A stretch of DNA of 64,000 nucleotides from DAOPXV01 sp964551445 (GCA_964551445.1 CAZKCG010000002.1:124001-188000); one strand, 5' to 3'; counted from the stretch's first letter, positions 7,965 through 17,950 are shown. Translations and numbers: made by a program. Notes: generated by a model not told the origin, from the letters alone.

Positions 7965-9905
7965 ATGAGCGGAGTTCTATGTATACTCACTAAACTGAAA
8001 ACAAGTCAAACAATACTCGACGTGCCATTTGTTGTAAGTAAGATCAATACAGGGAATAATACATACAACGTTATTAAAACAATTAACGCGGTTAAAACGG
8101 TTACCGCCATAAATACCGTCAAAACGCTCGATATAGTCAATACTGTAAATACGGTGAACACGGTTACGGTGAATGTCGCAAATACCGTGAATACGGTCCA
8201 GATCGCCAATCCATATTTCATCGCGGGAAGCGGCGTCAAATATGCAGCCATGGCGAAGGCAACGGCGATAACCGCAACTACATTTCCGAACGTTACTTCG
8301 ATAACTCCCGCGGTTTCATGCGCAGGCATGGCCTCGGCGTCATCTGCGTCCATAACCGCGGCGGCTGTCGCGGCCTCGGTGCTTCCGATACTCGCTCTCG
8401 GCGGCGGCGTGGCTTTTACCGCCGCGCTTCTTACGGACGCTTTCAGAAACCATGTTGAGGGCAAAAGGCGTGAGTGCTTTAAAAAGGAATTAACCGGGAT
8501 CGGATCCGCGGTGAAAATGAGGTCGGCCTTATATTCAGAAGCGGAATATGAGAAATTTCCTGAAATGAAAGAAACCGTATCAAAGATCAAACAGCTTGAA
8601 CATGGATTGAACGAACTTGCCGCATCGATAGCCGGAGATGAAGACGCTCTTACTACCGGCGTTAAATTAGGCTGGGCGCGTGAAATAGCTGAAAATCTGA
8701 GGAATTTTGAAACCGAACTTGCGTATCTGAAATATAAAAAGATCGCTGAATTAGATATCAGGGCCGCTTCGGTCCAAAAGCTTAAAAATGAAATTATTGA
8801 AAAAATGTCAGCGATAGCCGGAAGCGCCCCGGAAGCGGCAGAAATCATAAAGGCGGCCGAAAAAATAGATCTGAAGAAGATCCCGACGCTTCAGACAATC
8901 GGCGCGGGCGCTGGAAAACTCATCGAATTGACCGAAACGGTTGCTGACGCTGAAAATATGATCAGATCCTTAAGCGCTAATGCGTTGAAATTGATCGAAA
9001 ACAGTGATCTGGATAAAATGCTGGCGGATAATTTTAAAAAGTCTTTAACGATAGACGATACAGATAAGCAGCATGTTGAAGACGAACCGGAAATAACCGT
9101 TGTTGATAAAATTAATATGCTGCTGGCGGAACTTCTGTTCATCGAAGATAACAGTGAATATTCAGAGGTCCTGAAAAAATTTGACGGAATAAAGATCGAA
9201 CGGGACGCCGAGCGGCGCCTTATGCTCTATGACGATTTCGTGATATTCTGCGAAAGCCTTCTGATAAACGAATGCAGCAGGATCAGGACGCGAGAGGACC
9301 TTTTTGAAATGAAAAGACAGCTGTTGTGTCTCGGAACTCCAAGGGCGCTGGAACTGGCCGATGAAATAGGCTCGATGGATCCGTCCGGCGGCCCGATAGA
9401 TATGCAGGCGGTAAAGGTCAGAATCACATCCGCCGTCGAGGAAGATTCGGCTCTATGGGAATCCGATTCATGCGCAAAGGCTCTCAGGAGCGCTTTTGAA
9501 GAGCTCGGCTATGAGACGGACGATGATTTTGAGACCATTTTGATAACCGAGAAAAAAGCCTATATCCACAAGCCTTCCATGAAAGATTATCATATCCAGC
9601 TTCTCGCCAATCCCGAAAAGAACATGCTTCAAGTCGAGATCGTGCGCGACGTCGAAAGCGGAAGGCAGGCCGAGGAATCTTCCAGATCGCAGGAAACGCG
9701 CGATATCGAGGTCCAGACGGAATTTTGCGCCGACTATGAAAAGGTCGTGGAAAAGCTTGAAGGCAGGGGCGTGGAGATAATCGAAAAAAGCCGCAAAAAG
9801 CCCGGCGAGATAAAAGTAAAAAAAGTGGTCAACGTTTCAGGCGACAGAAGAAGAACTCAAAAGACGGGCGGAGCGCCCGGGCTTGAAAGAAAGATCAAGC
9901 CGTAA
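7965..9905 (+). CDS. NTV-repeat companion protein of the kinase-ankyrin protein, copy 1
   Basis: 646 residues with no family I recognise. Residues ~36-82 are degenerate short repeats ending in Asn-Thr-Val ('VNTVNTVNTV'). A hydrophobic, Ala/Val-rich stretch follows at ~125-160 ('SVLPILALGGGVAF'), probably one membrane-spanning or membrane-inserting helix. Residues ~165-470 are acidic/basic and largely helical, with coiled-coil character. The last ~160 residues form a compact domain ('ALRSAFEELGYETDDDF', 'HIQLLANPEKN') ending in a very basic tail. The ATG at 7965 has an AGGGTGA ribosome site at good spacing. It is almost certainly co-transcribed with the kinase upstream. The same two-gene order is repeated at 9986-16153, so the two proteins probably act together. 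Biochemical function cannot be inferred. Confidence 0.8.
   Translation: MSGVLCILTKLKTSQTILDVPFVVSKINTGNNTYNVIKTINAVKTVTAINTVKTLDIVNTVNTVNTVTVNVANTVNTVQIANPYFIAGSGVKYAAMAKATAITATTFPNVTSITPAVSCAGMASASSASITAAAVAASVLPILALGGGVAFTAALLTDAFRNHVEGKRRECFKKELTGIGSAVKMRSALYSEAEYEKFPEMKETVSKIKQLEHGLNELAASIAGDEDALTTGVKLGWAREIAENLRNFETELAYLKYKKIAELDIRAASVQKLKNEIIEKMSAIAGSAPEAAEIIKAAEKIDLKKIPTLQTIGAGAGKLIELTETVADAENMIRSLSANALKLIENSDLDKMLADNFKKSLTIDDTDKQHVEDEPEITVVDKINMLLAELLFIEDNSEYSEVLKKFDGIKIERDAERRLMLYDDFVIFCESLLINECSRIRTREDLFEMKRQLLCLGTPRALELADEIGSMDPSGGPIDMQAVKVRITSAVEEDSALWESDSCAKALRSAFEELGYETDDDFETILITEKKAYIHKPSMKDYHIQLLANPEKNMLQVEIVRDVESGRQAEESSRSQETRDIEVQTEFCADYEKVVEKLEGRGVEIIEKSRKKPGEIKVKKVVNVSGDRRRTQKTGGAPGLERKIKP
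8071..8211 (+). repeat. Asn-Thr-Val coding repeats, copy 1
   Basis: Tandem degenerate units, mostly 9 or 18 bases (3 or 6 residues), encoding patterns such as KTV, INTV and VNTV. Codons vary between units (aatacggtg, aacacggtt), so the peptide pattern is kept while the DNA has drifted. That suggests selection on the protein. Confidence 0.75.
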
Positions 9906-9985
9906 GAAGTTAATAACACATTTCGACTTTTTAAGACCTGGTGTATTTATCATTTAATTTCACATGAGTCCGACCGGAGATGCCA

Positions 9986-12900
9986 GTGAAAAAAGACAAT
10001 AAAACAAAAATTGAAAGAGACGATAACATAACAAAAGTCGAACGTGATGATTTGACCGATGAGAGCGGCAGGAAAGAAACGGTTGCCGGCCTTATCAGCG
10101 TCAGGACCATAAAACTCGGCGATTCGGTTTATGAAGTCGTTCAAAGACTCGATGTCGCGTCCGTCGAGGCGGATCTTTATCTTATCAAAGACGCGGCTGG
10201 CAGTAGATGCGTCCTTAAATATTACCGTCCGAAGATAGAGCCCAAGCCTGAAGTGGTCGAGCTTTTAAGATCTTTTTCAGGCCGCGGCGCCGTTCGTATA
10301 ATCGAGACCGGAAGGGAATCCGGGCGGTTTTACGAGATACAGGAATACGCGGAGCATGGAACGATTTCCGATTTTTTAAAAAACAATAAAATTCCAACGC
10401 CAAAATTTTTGGCCGAATTTATAAAAAAAGCCGTAGAGTGCCTTTTTGAAATACATTCCAAAAACCTTATTCACAGAGATATCAAGCCCGCGAACATACT
10501 TGTCAGAAGTATCGAGCCGCTTGATATAGTCTTTACCGATTTCGGGATTTCATCCGTATCCGGATCGACCCATCATCAGACTAATATGAACAGGACTATT
10601 TTATATTCTTCGCCCGAGTCCATGTCCGGAGTTATCTCGAAAGGTACCGATTACTGGTCGATCGGCATGATACTTCTTGAGATGGTTATCGGGAAACATC
10701 CGTTCGAAGGCGTTTCTGAAAAGGTGGTCATGTTCTCGATCGCGACCAGATCAGTTCCCTGCGTCGTGGAAATTAAAAGCGAATTTTCGACTTTGATCAA
10801 AGGCCTCCTGACAAGAAATCCTGAAAAGCGCTGGGGACATAAAGAGATCGCTGCGTGGCTGGGCGGAGAGAAAAACATTCCCGTGTATTTCGGCGAAACA
10901 CAGGACGATGCGATACAAACTAGATCGTTGCATCCTTATAGATTCGATGGAAATAATTATTATACTTTGCGCGAGCTTGCGATGCCCATGGCCAAAAACT
11001 GGAATTCGGCGATGAAGGAATTTGAATCGGGCTCTATCAGAAACTGGATCGCCCGGGAGCTTGGAGACCGGGAAATGCTTTCGGTGATAGAAGAAATTGT
11101 CAATGATAAGAAGTCTTGTTCCGATGAGAAATTGCTCGAATTTTTCTGCAGGGTCGACGGCGGTTTTCCTTTAATTTTCAAGGGAATTCTTATTACGAAG
11201 GATTCGATGATAGGGCTTGCATCCAAAATAGTTAAAAAATCAGCATCTTTAGAAGAAGAAAAAATCATGCAGGATATTTTCAAATTAAATATTATGAAAA
11301 AATATTCTGAACTTAATAACGACGACTCTATATATAAATTATTTAGCGGCATTATAGAAACCTGCGGTTGTTTTAATGATCCCGAAGATCATGCGGCGGC
11401 GGTCCTTTTGCACTTCGAAGATGAATACAGGCGAACGCAGCTTGAACAGATAAAAAATATATTCGAAAATTGTTATATATTGGACCGGCCTCATGGCGTG
11501 GAATATAAAAAATTATTTGATAAGATATGTGAAATATGTAATGGCGGCAATTATTCGATCGCGGATCTGATAAGGGCATCGAAATTCGGCAAGCTTGATC
11601 ACATAAGAAAGACTGATTTCGATTCGGCGGTAGCCGGACTGAAAAATAAATTCATCGAGCTCGACGAGGAAAACCGGGCTAAAAGCTACAAGGAAATGTT
11701 GTCGGATGACGACTGGAAGATCATCATGGCGATCGTGCGAAATGATGCCGTCGAATATTCCAGGCATTTTTATGAAAAAATATTGGAGATCAAAAAACTT
11801 CTCGATGGCGGGGTTCCGATATTTGAGGCCGGAATTAATGAGATCGGTTACAAGGATAATTACGTCGTTGTCAGCGAGCTTCCAACAGAAATATTTGAAC
11901 AGCGGTCGCCGCCCGAAAGCGTGGAATATAAGCCTGAGGAAGCCGGCGGAAAAATTATCGGCCGGGACAGGGCGAAGCCGCGGTCGCGCTTATATAGTAC
12001 GATTTGCGATATCGGGCTTGCCATGATCATTTTTTTCTTTTCGGCGACTATTTTAATAGCCGGTTCTCATGGGCCGGTTTCGCTCGCGTTCATCGAATCT
12101 TTTCATAATCGTTACTTTTTTACTTTTTTTCTGTTATATATTCCGATATTTGAATATTTTTATTCCGCGACCCCCGGAAAGATCATGTGCAGCCTGGCGG
12201 TAGCAGGGCCGGGCGATCGTAAAATGTCATTATTGGGTTCTTTTTTCAGGTCATTTTCAAGATTTGCCCTATTGTCGTTTTACGGTTGTATAACTTTGAG
12301 CATATATAGATTTTTCTTAAATCCTGAATTTCCGTCGTCTTATTTGGATTACAGGTCCGCCCTGTTTTTCATGGCATTTTACGCGGGCGGAATATTCGAT
12401 TTTATTTTTATGTATTCTCGCCGAAAACAAACCGCCTCATACGAAATGATAAATAATTGCAGCGTGGTCGAAAGAAGATATAGTGTCAGATTGATCCCGG
12501 CTGTGTTTTTTGCCGTTGTTTCTATCGCGGCAATGGTTTATATATGGGCCGATCTTCTGTCGCCTCATTTCGAACTTAAGACCATGAGCCTGGAACGCTA
12601 CACATGGCGTTATTTCATCGATCCGGGTTCCGAAAACGGCGTTAAATATAATGCGGGAAAATACGAGATCATAATCGCTGCTGATAAAGGGGAATTCGAT
12701 CTCGTTAAATTTTTATTATACGCCCATCCCGAATACGCTAATGTTACTGACGGCAATGGTTTTTCAGCCTTGTTTTTTGCCGCTCAGAAAGGAAACAGCG
12801 AAATAGTAAAACTTCTGCTCGATAATAAGGCTGAAGTTAATTCGGCCGGGAATCTTATGGAAACGCCTCTTACCGCGGCGTGCGCGACCGGCAATTCAAA

Positions 12901-14146
12901 GATGGTCAAAATGCTTTGCGCGAAAAAAGCCGACGTTAATTTCAGGAATTCTCAGGGTCAGACGCCTCTTATTATAGCGGTAATGGGTAAATTTTTCGAT
13001 GTAGCCAAAATTCTGGTGGAATCATCCGCCAATCTGGAAATAAAGGATAAATATGGATTTACGCCTCTTCTGATGGCGGCCTCTGTGGACGACATTCAAA
13101 TGTTCGATTATCTCTTGTCGAAGGGGGCAGATATCAATGCCGTTGATTTGAAAAGGCATACTCCTCTGATAATAGCCGTGGCGAAAAACAATTTCGACAT
13201 CGCGAAGAGGCTCGTGAGTATGGAGTGCGACATAAATGCCAGGGGTGGAGACGATGATGCGACGGCGCTTATCTTTGCGATACAAAACAGTAATTCAAAT
13301 ATAGTCGAAATGCTTTTAAATAAGTCTGCAGACATGTATATTTCGGATAGGCATGGCAACAGCCCGCTTATGATAGCGGTGGCCGCAGGCGATCTCTGGG
13401 CAGTCACCACGCTCATCAGCCGCGGCGCCAACGTCAATCATCAAAATAACGATGGAAATACGGCTTTGATGGTTGCCGCATCAGCCACGAACGAGCGTAT
13501 CTTAAAGGCGCTTATTGACGCCGGTGCGAACCCTAAGTTAAGGAACAATGCAGGCAATACCGCTATTGAAATGTATAACAGCATGATAGAAGTACAGCGC
13601 GCGACGACCGCGACCACAACTACGAATACAACGGTAACGACATCCGATACGACAACCACAACCGCAAAAACACCGATAACCGTGACGACAACGACAACGA
13701 CAAGCACGCCGGATACAGTGATTACCACGCATACAACAACGGACACCGCAAAGACGACGATAAAAGCAAAAGAAAAGGTTCCGGGCGTGATACAGGAAAC
13801 TTATAATGTCGGTGTACACTTTATCAATCAACAGAATGGCAACTTAATAGGAAGTTATTCATATAAAACGGTCCATGAAATAAATCTTCCCGGTGGGGTT
13901 ATTTTAAATGAGCAAAGAACCACGAAACATTTTAAAGGAACAACGGAACATACGGAACATATCAAGGGAAAATATACCACTGAAAGTATAGAAAAGACCA
14001 AGGGGCCCACGGAATATACCACTGAACATAAAGAAAATATCACTAAAAATACTACCGAACATACCATTGAACATACCACGGAAACGATAAATACTTTTGG
14101 CGGGATGCCGGTAGAAGAAACAACAACCACTGGCGAAGGAAAATAA
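9986..14146 (+). CDS. Ser/Thr protein kinase-RDD-ankyrin membrane protein, copy 2
   Basis: Second copy of the 3.8-kb kinase gene, about 1,386 residues with the same domain order: kinase (Lys in 'VLKYYRP' near residue 80, 'HRDIKPAN' near 165-172, 'DFG'), helical middle, RDD membrane domain, one more helix, nine and a half ankyrin repeats, Thr-rich tail. Catalytic residues are all present, so this copy also looks active. The proteins are very similar throughout, but the tail after the Thr-rich segment differs ('GVIQETYNVGVHFINQ' against 'GIIRENWDVIVNPVAG') before converging again on 'TTETI.TFGG'. The start region is identical to copy 1. GGAG (9976-9979) abuts ATG 9980 but is well placed for GTG 9986, which I use. 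It begins 80 bp after the first NTV protein and is followed 51 bp later by the second. Confidence 0.85.
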   Translation: MKKDNKTKIERDDNITKVERDDLTDESGRKETVAGLISVRTIKLGDSVYEVVQRLDVASVEADLYLIKDAAGSRCVLKYYRPKIEPKPEVVELLRSFSGRGAVRIIETGRESGRFYEIQEYAEHGTISDFLKNNKIPTPKFLAEFIKKAVECLFEIHSKNLIHRDIKPANILVRSIEPLDIVFTDFGISSVSGSTHHQTNMNRTILYSSPESMSGVISKGTDYWSIGMILLEMVIGKHPFEGVSEKVVMFSIATRSVPCVVEIKSEFSTLIKGLLTRNPEKRWGHKEIAAWLGGEKNIPVYFGETQDDAIQTRSLHPYRFDGNNYYTLRELAMPMAKNWNSAMKEFESGSIRNWIARELGDREMLSVIEEIVNDKKSCSDEKLLEFFCRVDGGFPLIFKGILITKDSMIGLASKIVKKSASLEEEKIMQDIFKLNIMKKYSELNNDDSIYKLFSGIIETCGCFNDPEDHAAAVLLHFEDEYRRTQLEQIKNIFENCYILDRPHGVEYKKLFDKICEICNGGNYSIADLIRASKFGKLDHIRKTDFDSAVAGLKNKFIELDEENRAKSYKEMLSDDDWKIIMAIVRNDAVEYSRHFYEKILEIKKLLDGGVPIFEAGINEIGYKDNYVVVSELPTEIFEQRSPPESVEYKPEEAGGKIIGRDRAKPRSRLYSTICDIGLAMIIFFFSATILIAGSHGPVSLAFIESFHNRYFFTFFLLYIPIFEYFYSATPGKIMCSLAVAGPGDRKMSLLGSFFRSFSRFALLSFYGCITLSIYRFFLNPEFPSSYLDYRSALFFMAFYAGGIFDFIFMYSRRKQTASYEMINNCSVVERRYSVRLIPAVFFAVVSIAAMVYIWADLLSPHFELKTMSLERYTWRYFIDPGSENGVKYNAGKYEIIIAADKGEFDLVKFLLYAHPEYANVTDGNGFSALFFAAQKGNSEIVKLLLDNKAEVNSAGNLMETPLTAACATGNSKMVKMLCAKKADVNFRNSQGQTPLIIAVMGKFFDVAKILVESSANLEIKDKYGFTPLLMAASVDDIQMFDYLLSKGADINAVDLKRHTPLIIAVAKNNFDIAKRLVSMECDINARGGDDDATALIFAIQNSNSNIVEMLLNKSADMYISDRHGNSPLMIAVAAGDLWAVTTLISRGANVNHQNNDGNTALMVAASATNERILKALIDAGANPKLRNNAGNTAIEMYNSMIEVQRATTATTTTNTTVTTSDTTTTTAKTPITVTTTTTTSTPDTVITTHTTTDTAKTTIKAKEKVPGVIQETYNVGVHFINQQNGNLIGSYSYKTVHEINLPGGVILNEQRTTKHFKGTTEHTEHIKGKYTTESIEKTKGPTEYTTEHKENITKNTTEHTIEHTTETINTFGGMPVEETTTTGEGK

Positions 14147-14197
14147 ATCATAGTGATGAAGCCTTTATTAAACTATAAATAAATAAGGTGATCTATA

Positions 14198-16153
14198 ATG
14201 AGTGGAACGATTGTATGCATGCTTCTGTTACTTAAAAGGGAAACGATCATGGTGCCCAAAATAGTTGATACAGTTAAAACAGTTTATGATGTTAAAACAA
14301 CAGACAGTGTGGTTAAAGCTATCAATACGATTAAAACGGTTACTGCCGTAAATACGGTTAAAACAGTCGATATAGTCAATACCGTCAATACCGTAAACAC
14401 GGTCAACACGATCAATACGGTGAACGTAGCCAATACAGTTAATACGGTTCAAATAGCCAATCCGTACTTTATAGCGGGAAGCGGCGTCAAATATGCAGCC
14501 ATGGCGAAAGCAACGGCGATCACCACAACGACATTTCCGAGCGTTGCGGCGATAACCCCAGCCGTTTCCTATACCGGCGCCGCCTCTGCCGCTTCGGCGT
14601 CCGTTACCGCAGCCGCGGTTGCCGCCTCGGTGCTTCCGATACTCGCTCTCGGCGGCGGCGTGGCTTTTGCCGCAGCGCTTCTTACGGACGCGTTCAGAAG
14701 CCGCGTAGAGGACAAAAGGCGCGAGAGTTTTCAACAAGAATTAGCCGAGATCGGATCCGCGGTGAAAATGAGGTCGGCCTTATATTCGGAAGCGGAATAT
14801 GAGAAATTTGCTGAAATGAAAGAAACCGTATCAAAGATCAAACAGCTTGAACATGGATTGAGCGAACTTGCCGCATCGATAGCCGGAGATGAAGACGTTC
14901 TTACGACCGGCGTTAAATTAGGCTGGGCGCGTGAAATAGCTGAAAATCTGAGAAATTTAGAAACCGAACTCGCGTATCTGAAATATAAAAAGATCGCTGA
15001 ATTAGATCTCAGGGCCGCCTCGGTCCAAAAGTTTAAAAATGAGATCATTGAAAAAATGTCAACGATAGCTGGAAGCGCCCCGGAAGCGTTAGAAATTATA
15101 AAGGCGGCCGAAAAGATAAATTTGAATAGGATCCCGACGCTTCAGACAATTGGCGCGGGCGCTGGAAAACTCATGCTGACCGATTCGATCGAGGACGCCG
15201 AAAATATGATCAGGGCCATAAGCGTCAAGGCGTTGAAATTGATCGAAAACAGCGATCTGGATAAAATGCTTGCGGATAATTTTAAAAAGTCTTTAACGAT
15301 AGACGATACAGGTAAGCATCATGCCGAAGCCGGACAGGAAATAACCGTGGTCGACAAGATAAACATGATGCTGGCGGAGCTTCTTTTTATAGAAGATAGC
15401 TGTGAATATTCGGAAGTTCTTAAAAAATTCGACGCAATAAAAACCGAGCAGTACAGAGACCGGCGCCTTATACTATATGACGATTTAGTGATATTTTGCG
15501 AAGGGCTTCTGACAAAGGAACGCTGCCGCATAAGCAACAGGAACGATCTTTTTGAAATGAAAAAACAGCTTGAATGTCTGGAAACTCCAAAAGCCATGCT
15601 GCTGGCCAGTGAAATAGGATCAATGGATCCGGCCGGCGGCCCGATAGATATGCAGGCGGTAAAGATCAGGATCACATCCGCCGTCGAGGAAGATTCGGCG
15701 CTATGGGAATCCGATTCATGCGCAAAGGCCTTAAGAAGCGCATTCGAAGAGCTCGGCTATGAGACCGACGATGATTTTGAGACCATATTGATAACCGAAA
15801 AAAAAGCCTATATACACAAGCCATCCATGAAAGATTACCATATCCAGCTTCTCGCCAATCCTGAAAAGAACATGCTTCAGGTCGAGATCGTGCGCGACGT
15901 CGAAAGCGGAAGGCAGGCAGAAGAATCTTCGAGATCGCAGGAAACGCGTGATATCGAGGTCCAGACGGAATTTTGCGGCGACTATGAAAAGGTCGTGGAA
16001 AAGCTTGAAGGCAGGGGCGTGGAGATAATCGAAAAAAGCCGCAAAAAGCCCGGCGAGATAAAAGTAAAAAAAGTGGTCAACGTTTCAGGCGACAGAAGAA
16101 GAACTCAAAAGACATGCGGCGCGCCCGGGCTTGAAAGAAAGATCAAGCCTTAG
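14198..16153 (+). CDS. NTV-repeat companion protein, copy 2
   Basis: 651 residues, paralogue of the protein at 7965. It has the same layout: NTV repeats (residues ~38-87, slightly longer here), hydrophobic stretch ('SVLPILALGGGVAF'), long helical region, conserved C-terminal domain and basic tail. The first 35 residues differ from copy 1, whereas the last ~160 residues are almost identical, with only three differences by eye (Ile for Val, Gly for Ala, Cys for Gly). The ATG at 14198 is preceded by AAGGTGAT. Its stop (16151-16153) is one base from the stop of the convergent ankyrin gene, so there is no room for an independent terminator. Function unknown; co-expression with the kinase is implied by the duplicated arrangement. 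Confidence 0.8.
   Translation: MSGTIVCMLLLLKRETIMVPKIVDTVKTVYDVKTTDSVVKAINTIKTVTAVNTVKTVDIVNTVNTVNTVNTINTVNVANTVNTVQIANPYFIAGSGVKYAAMAKATAITTTTFPSVAAITPAVSYTGAASAASASVTAAAVAASVLPILALGGGVAFAAALLTDAFRSRVEDKRRESFQQELAEIGSAVKMRSALYSEAEYEKFAEMKETVSKIKQLEHGLSELAASIAGDEDVLTTGVKLGWAREIAENLRNLETELAYLKYKKIAELDLRAASVQKFKNEIIEKMSTIAGSAPEALEIIKAAEKINLNRIPTLQTIGAGAGKLMLTDSIEDAENMIRAISVKALKLIENSDLDKMLADNFKKSLTIDDTGKHHAEAGQEITVVDKINMMLAELLFIEDSCEYSEVLKKFDAIKTEQYRDRRLILYDDLVIFCEGLLTKERCRISNRNDLFEMKKQLECLETPKAMLLASEIGSMDPAGGPIDMQAVKIRITSAVEEDSALWESDSCAKALRSAFEELGYETDDDFETILITEKKAYIHKPSMKDYHIQLLANPEKNMLQVEIVRDVESGRQAEESSRSQETRDIEVQTEFCGDYEKVVEKLEGRGVEIIEKSRKKPGEIKVKKVVNVSGDRRRTQKTCGAPGLERKIKP
14311..14457 (+). 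repeat. Asn-Thr-Val coding repeats, copy 2
   Basis: Same type of repeat as in the first companion gene, with a run of five to six consecutive 'NTV/NTI' units in the middle, more than in copy 1. Unit number therefore differs between paralogues, as expected for a slipping tandem repeat. Confidence 0.75.
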
Positions 16154-16154
16154 G

Positions 16155-17903
16155 CTATTTACCGGTTTTTTTAACTGAATTTTCGTTCGTGCCGTTCTGC
16201 GCCGGTTGTGGTGCAGTCATCATTTTCTTTATCCGCTCTAATGTGGTAAGCAAAGCTTTTGTTTCTCCGGTTGCAAGGTCGGCCGGGGATTGTCCCTTTT
16301 GATCTCTGGCGTTAACGTTGGCGCCGTTATCGTAAAGGACCTGAACGGTTTTCATCGAGTTATTCAATGCCGCGTAATGAAGCGGCGTGGCAAGCGTGAA
16401 ATCCATCGCGTTGACGTCCGCGCCGTTATTTATAAGAAGCGTCGCGATCTCGTTTGCGTCGTATGAGGCTGCGGCGTGAAGAGGCGTCTGGTTTCGGCCG
16501 TCGGTTAAATTTACAAGTTTGTTTTTTCGGATCGCCTCAGGATTTTTATCCCGCGGGATGATGCCTTTCTCTGTTTCTATTAATAAAAGCGCTATGAGCG
16601 TGGCTTTTTTTGAAGCGGCCATATGCAGCGGGGTTTTCCCGGTTCTGCTCGGAGCTTTGATGCTGGCGTTATACCTTAGCAGAAGGTCGATGATCTGAAG
16701 TGAATTAACTGAAATAGCTATGAGAAGCGGTGTCTGACCGTCATTATCCAGGGTGTTCACGCTTGCCCCGGAACCGAGCATAAGTCTTGCCTGATCGTAG
16801 TCTTTATTGGCGATGGCCTCGTGGAGAGTATTCCATCTTATCGGAACGCCGTTTATAATTTGGGAAGTGTTTGATGTCGTGTTAGTCGTGACTGTATTAA
16901 TTGCTTCACCCGGATTTAAATTTCCAACGGCGTTAACCCCTCCAACAGTATTGATCGTTCCCGTGGGATTAATCATTCCAGCGGGATTAACTGCCCCGGC
17001 GGTATTGAACGTCGCTTCGCCGGTAGCCGTAGTCATCGTCGCCTTGAATGTGATAGATGCGGCATCGCTTGCCAACCTTTCGGTGCTGTTACTTTTAAAA
17101 TAATTTCCGTTTCCGGTCCCGAATTTAAAGGTCTTTTGAGCGCCGTCCGGGTTCTGTTCCGAAGCTTTTGCAATTTCGACTGTTTTTGTTTCGGACGCGG
17201 CAACCGCTGTCTCAGGGGTTTTGTTTTCGGGGACCGCCGCTGGTTTTACGGGGAGCGTTTCAGCGACGGGAGGAACGGGTTCGGGTTCCGGCGCTGGAAC
17301 AGGCGTTTTTATCTCAGGATCTTTAGGTGTTTCAGCCGGCTGATTGGCTTTTTTCATAGCCGCGAGAACTTCGGCGGCGTCGGTCGAAGGGGCCGGTGAA
17401 CCTGGAAAGGTCACGTCTTCATACGAGTTGGTCTGGTCCGTGCCGGTTGCGTTTTTTATTGGATTTTCAGCGTTTGCTGTGCCGGTTTCGTAAGTTGTTG
17501 GAGTAGCTACGGGTGCGCCGCTTTTTACATAGTGATTGTATTTTTTACTTCTGACGGCCTTCGAGACGGTCGTTCCGCTGATCCTTCTGACCGAGCATTC
17601 GATCTCGATGGTGCTGTCGGTGACGGTTGGAACCGGAATAAATAAGGCGCCTTTAAGCAGCGGCTGTTCGACGCCGTTAAAATACCAGCTTATTACATCT
17701 TCGCTTTCAGGGGTGTTGGAGTCCGGCTTTTTATAACTAACCGTAAGCATATCGTTCTTTTTGATTATTTTCACGCCTGAAATTTTAGGTTTCTCGCTAT
17801 CGAAAAAACCCGCGAAAAATCCTATCGCAAGGCCCGCTGAAATCAGGGCGCCTATTATCAGATATATATTTCCAAAACCGTTGACGCTGTTTTTTTTGAA
17901 CAT
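16155..17903 (-). CDS. Membrane-anchored ankyrin-repeat protein
   Basis: About 582 residues. A short basic N-terminus is followed by one membrane helix ('IYLIIGALISAGLAIGFFAG', residues ~10-32) with no clear signal-peptidase site, so it is probably anchored with the rest outside. Residues ~40-130 look like a small beta domain. A Pro/Ala/Glu-rich linker (~135-260) leads to short Gly/Asn repeats ('GMINPTGTINTVGGVN', ~310-350) resembling the NTV repeats of the neighbouring genes. Five to six ankyrin repeats occupy ~375-570 ('GQTPLLIA', 'GKTPLHMA', 'NQTPLHAA', 'LATPLHYA'). I place the start at ATG 17903 because a GGGGG ribosome site lies 5 bases upstream; an upstream ATG at 17957 lacks one. It converges on the second NTV gene. 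Ankyrin repeats usually mediate protein contacts, and shared features suggest it belongs to the kinase-ankyrin system. Confidence 0.75.
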   Translation of the reverse strand: MFKKNSVNGFGNIYLIIGALISAGLAIGFFAGFFDSEKPKISGVKIIKKNDMLTVSYKKPDSNTPESEDVISWYFNGVEQPLLKGALFIPVPTVTDSTIEIECSVRRISGTTVSKAVRSKKYNHYVKSGAPVATPTTYETGTANAENPIKNATGTDQTNSYEDVTFPGSPAPSTDAAEVLAAMKKANQPAETPKDPEIKTPVPAPEPEPVPPVAETLPVKPAAVPENKTPETAVAASETKTVEIAKASEQNPDGAQKTFKFGTGNGNYFKSNSTERLASDAASITFKATMTTATGEATFNTAGAVNPAGMINPTGTINTVGGVNAVGNLNPGEAINTVTTNTTSNTSQIINGVPIRWNTLHEAIANKDYDQARLMLGSGASVNTLDNDGQTPLLIAISVNSLQIIDLLLRYNASIKAPSRTGKTPLHMAASKKATLIALLLIETEKGIIPRDKNPEAIRKNKLVNLTDGRNQTPLHAAASYDANEIATLLINNGADVNAMDFTLATPLHYAALNNSMKTVQVLYDNGANVNARDQKGQSPADLATGETKALLTTLERIKKMMTAPQPAQNGTNENSVKKTGK

Positions 17904-17921
17904 ACTGCCCCCGTATTTTTT

Positions 17922-17950
17922 ATTAAATAGCACTCTTGAAAATAAAGCAA
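17922..17950 (-). promoter_or_regulatory. Candidate promoter of the ankyrin protein gene
   Basis: On the minus strand TTGCTT (17950-17945), 17-bp spacer, TTTAAT (17927-17922), ending 18 bp before the ATG at 17903. Both boxes are imperfect. Confidence 0.35.
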
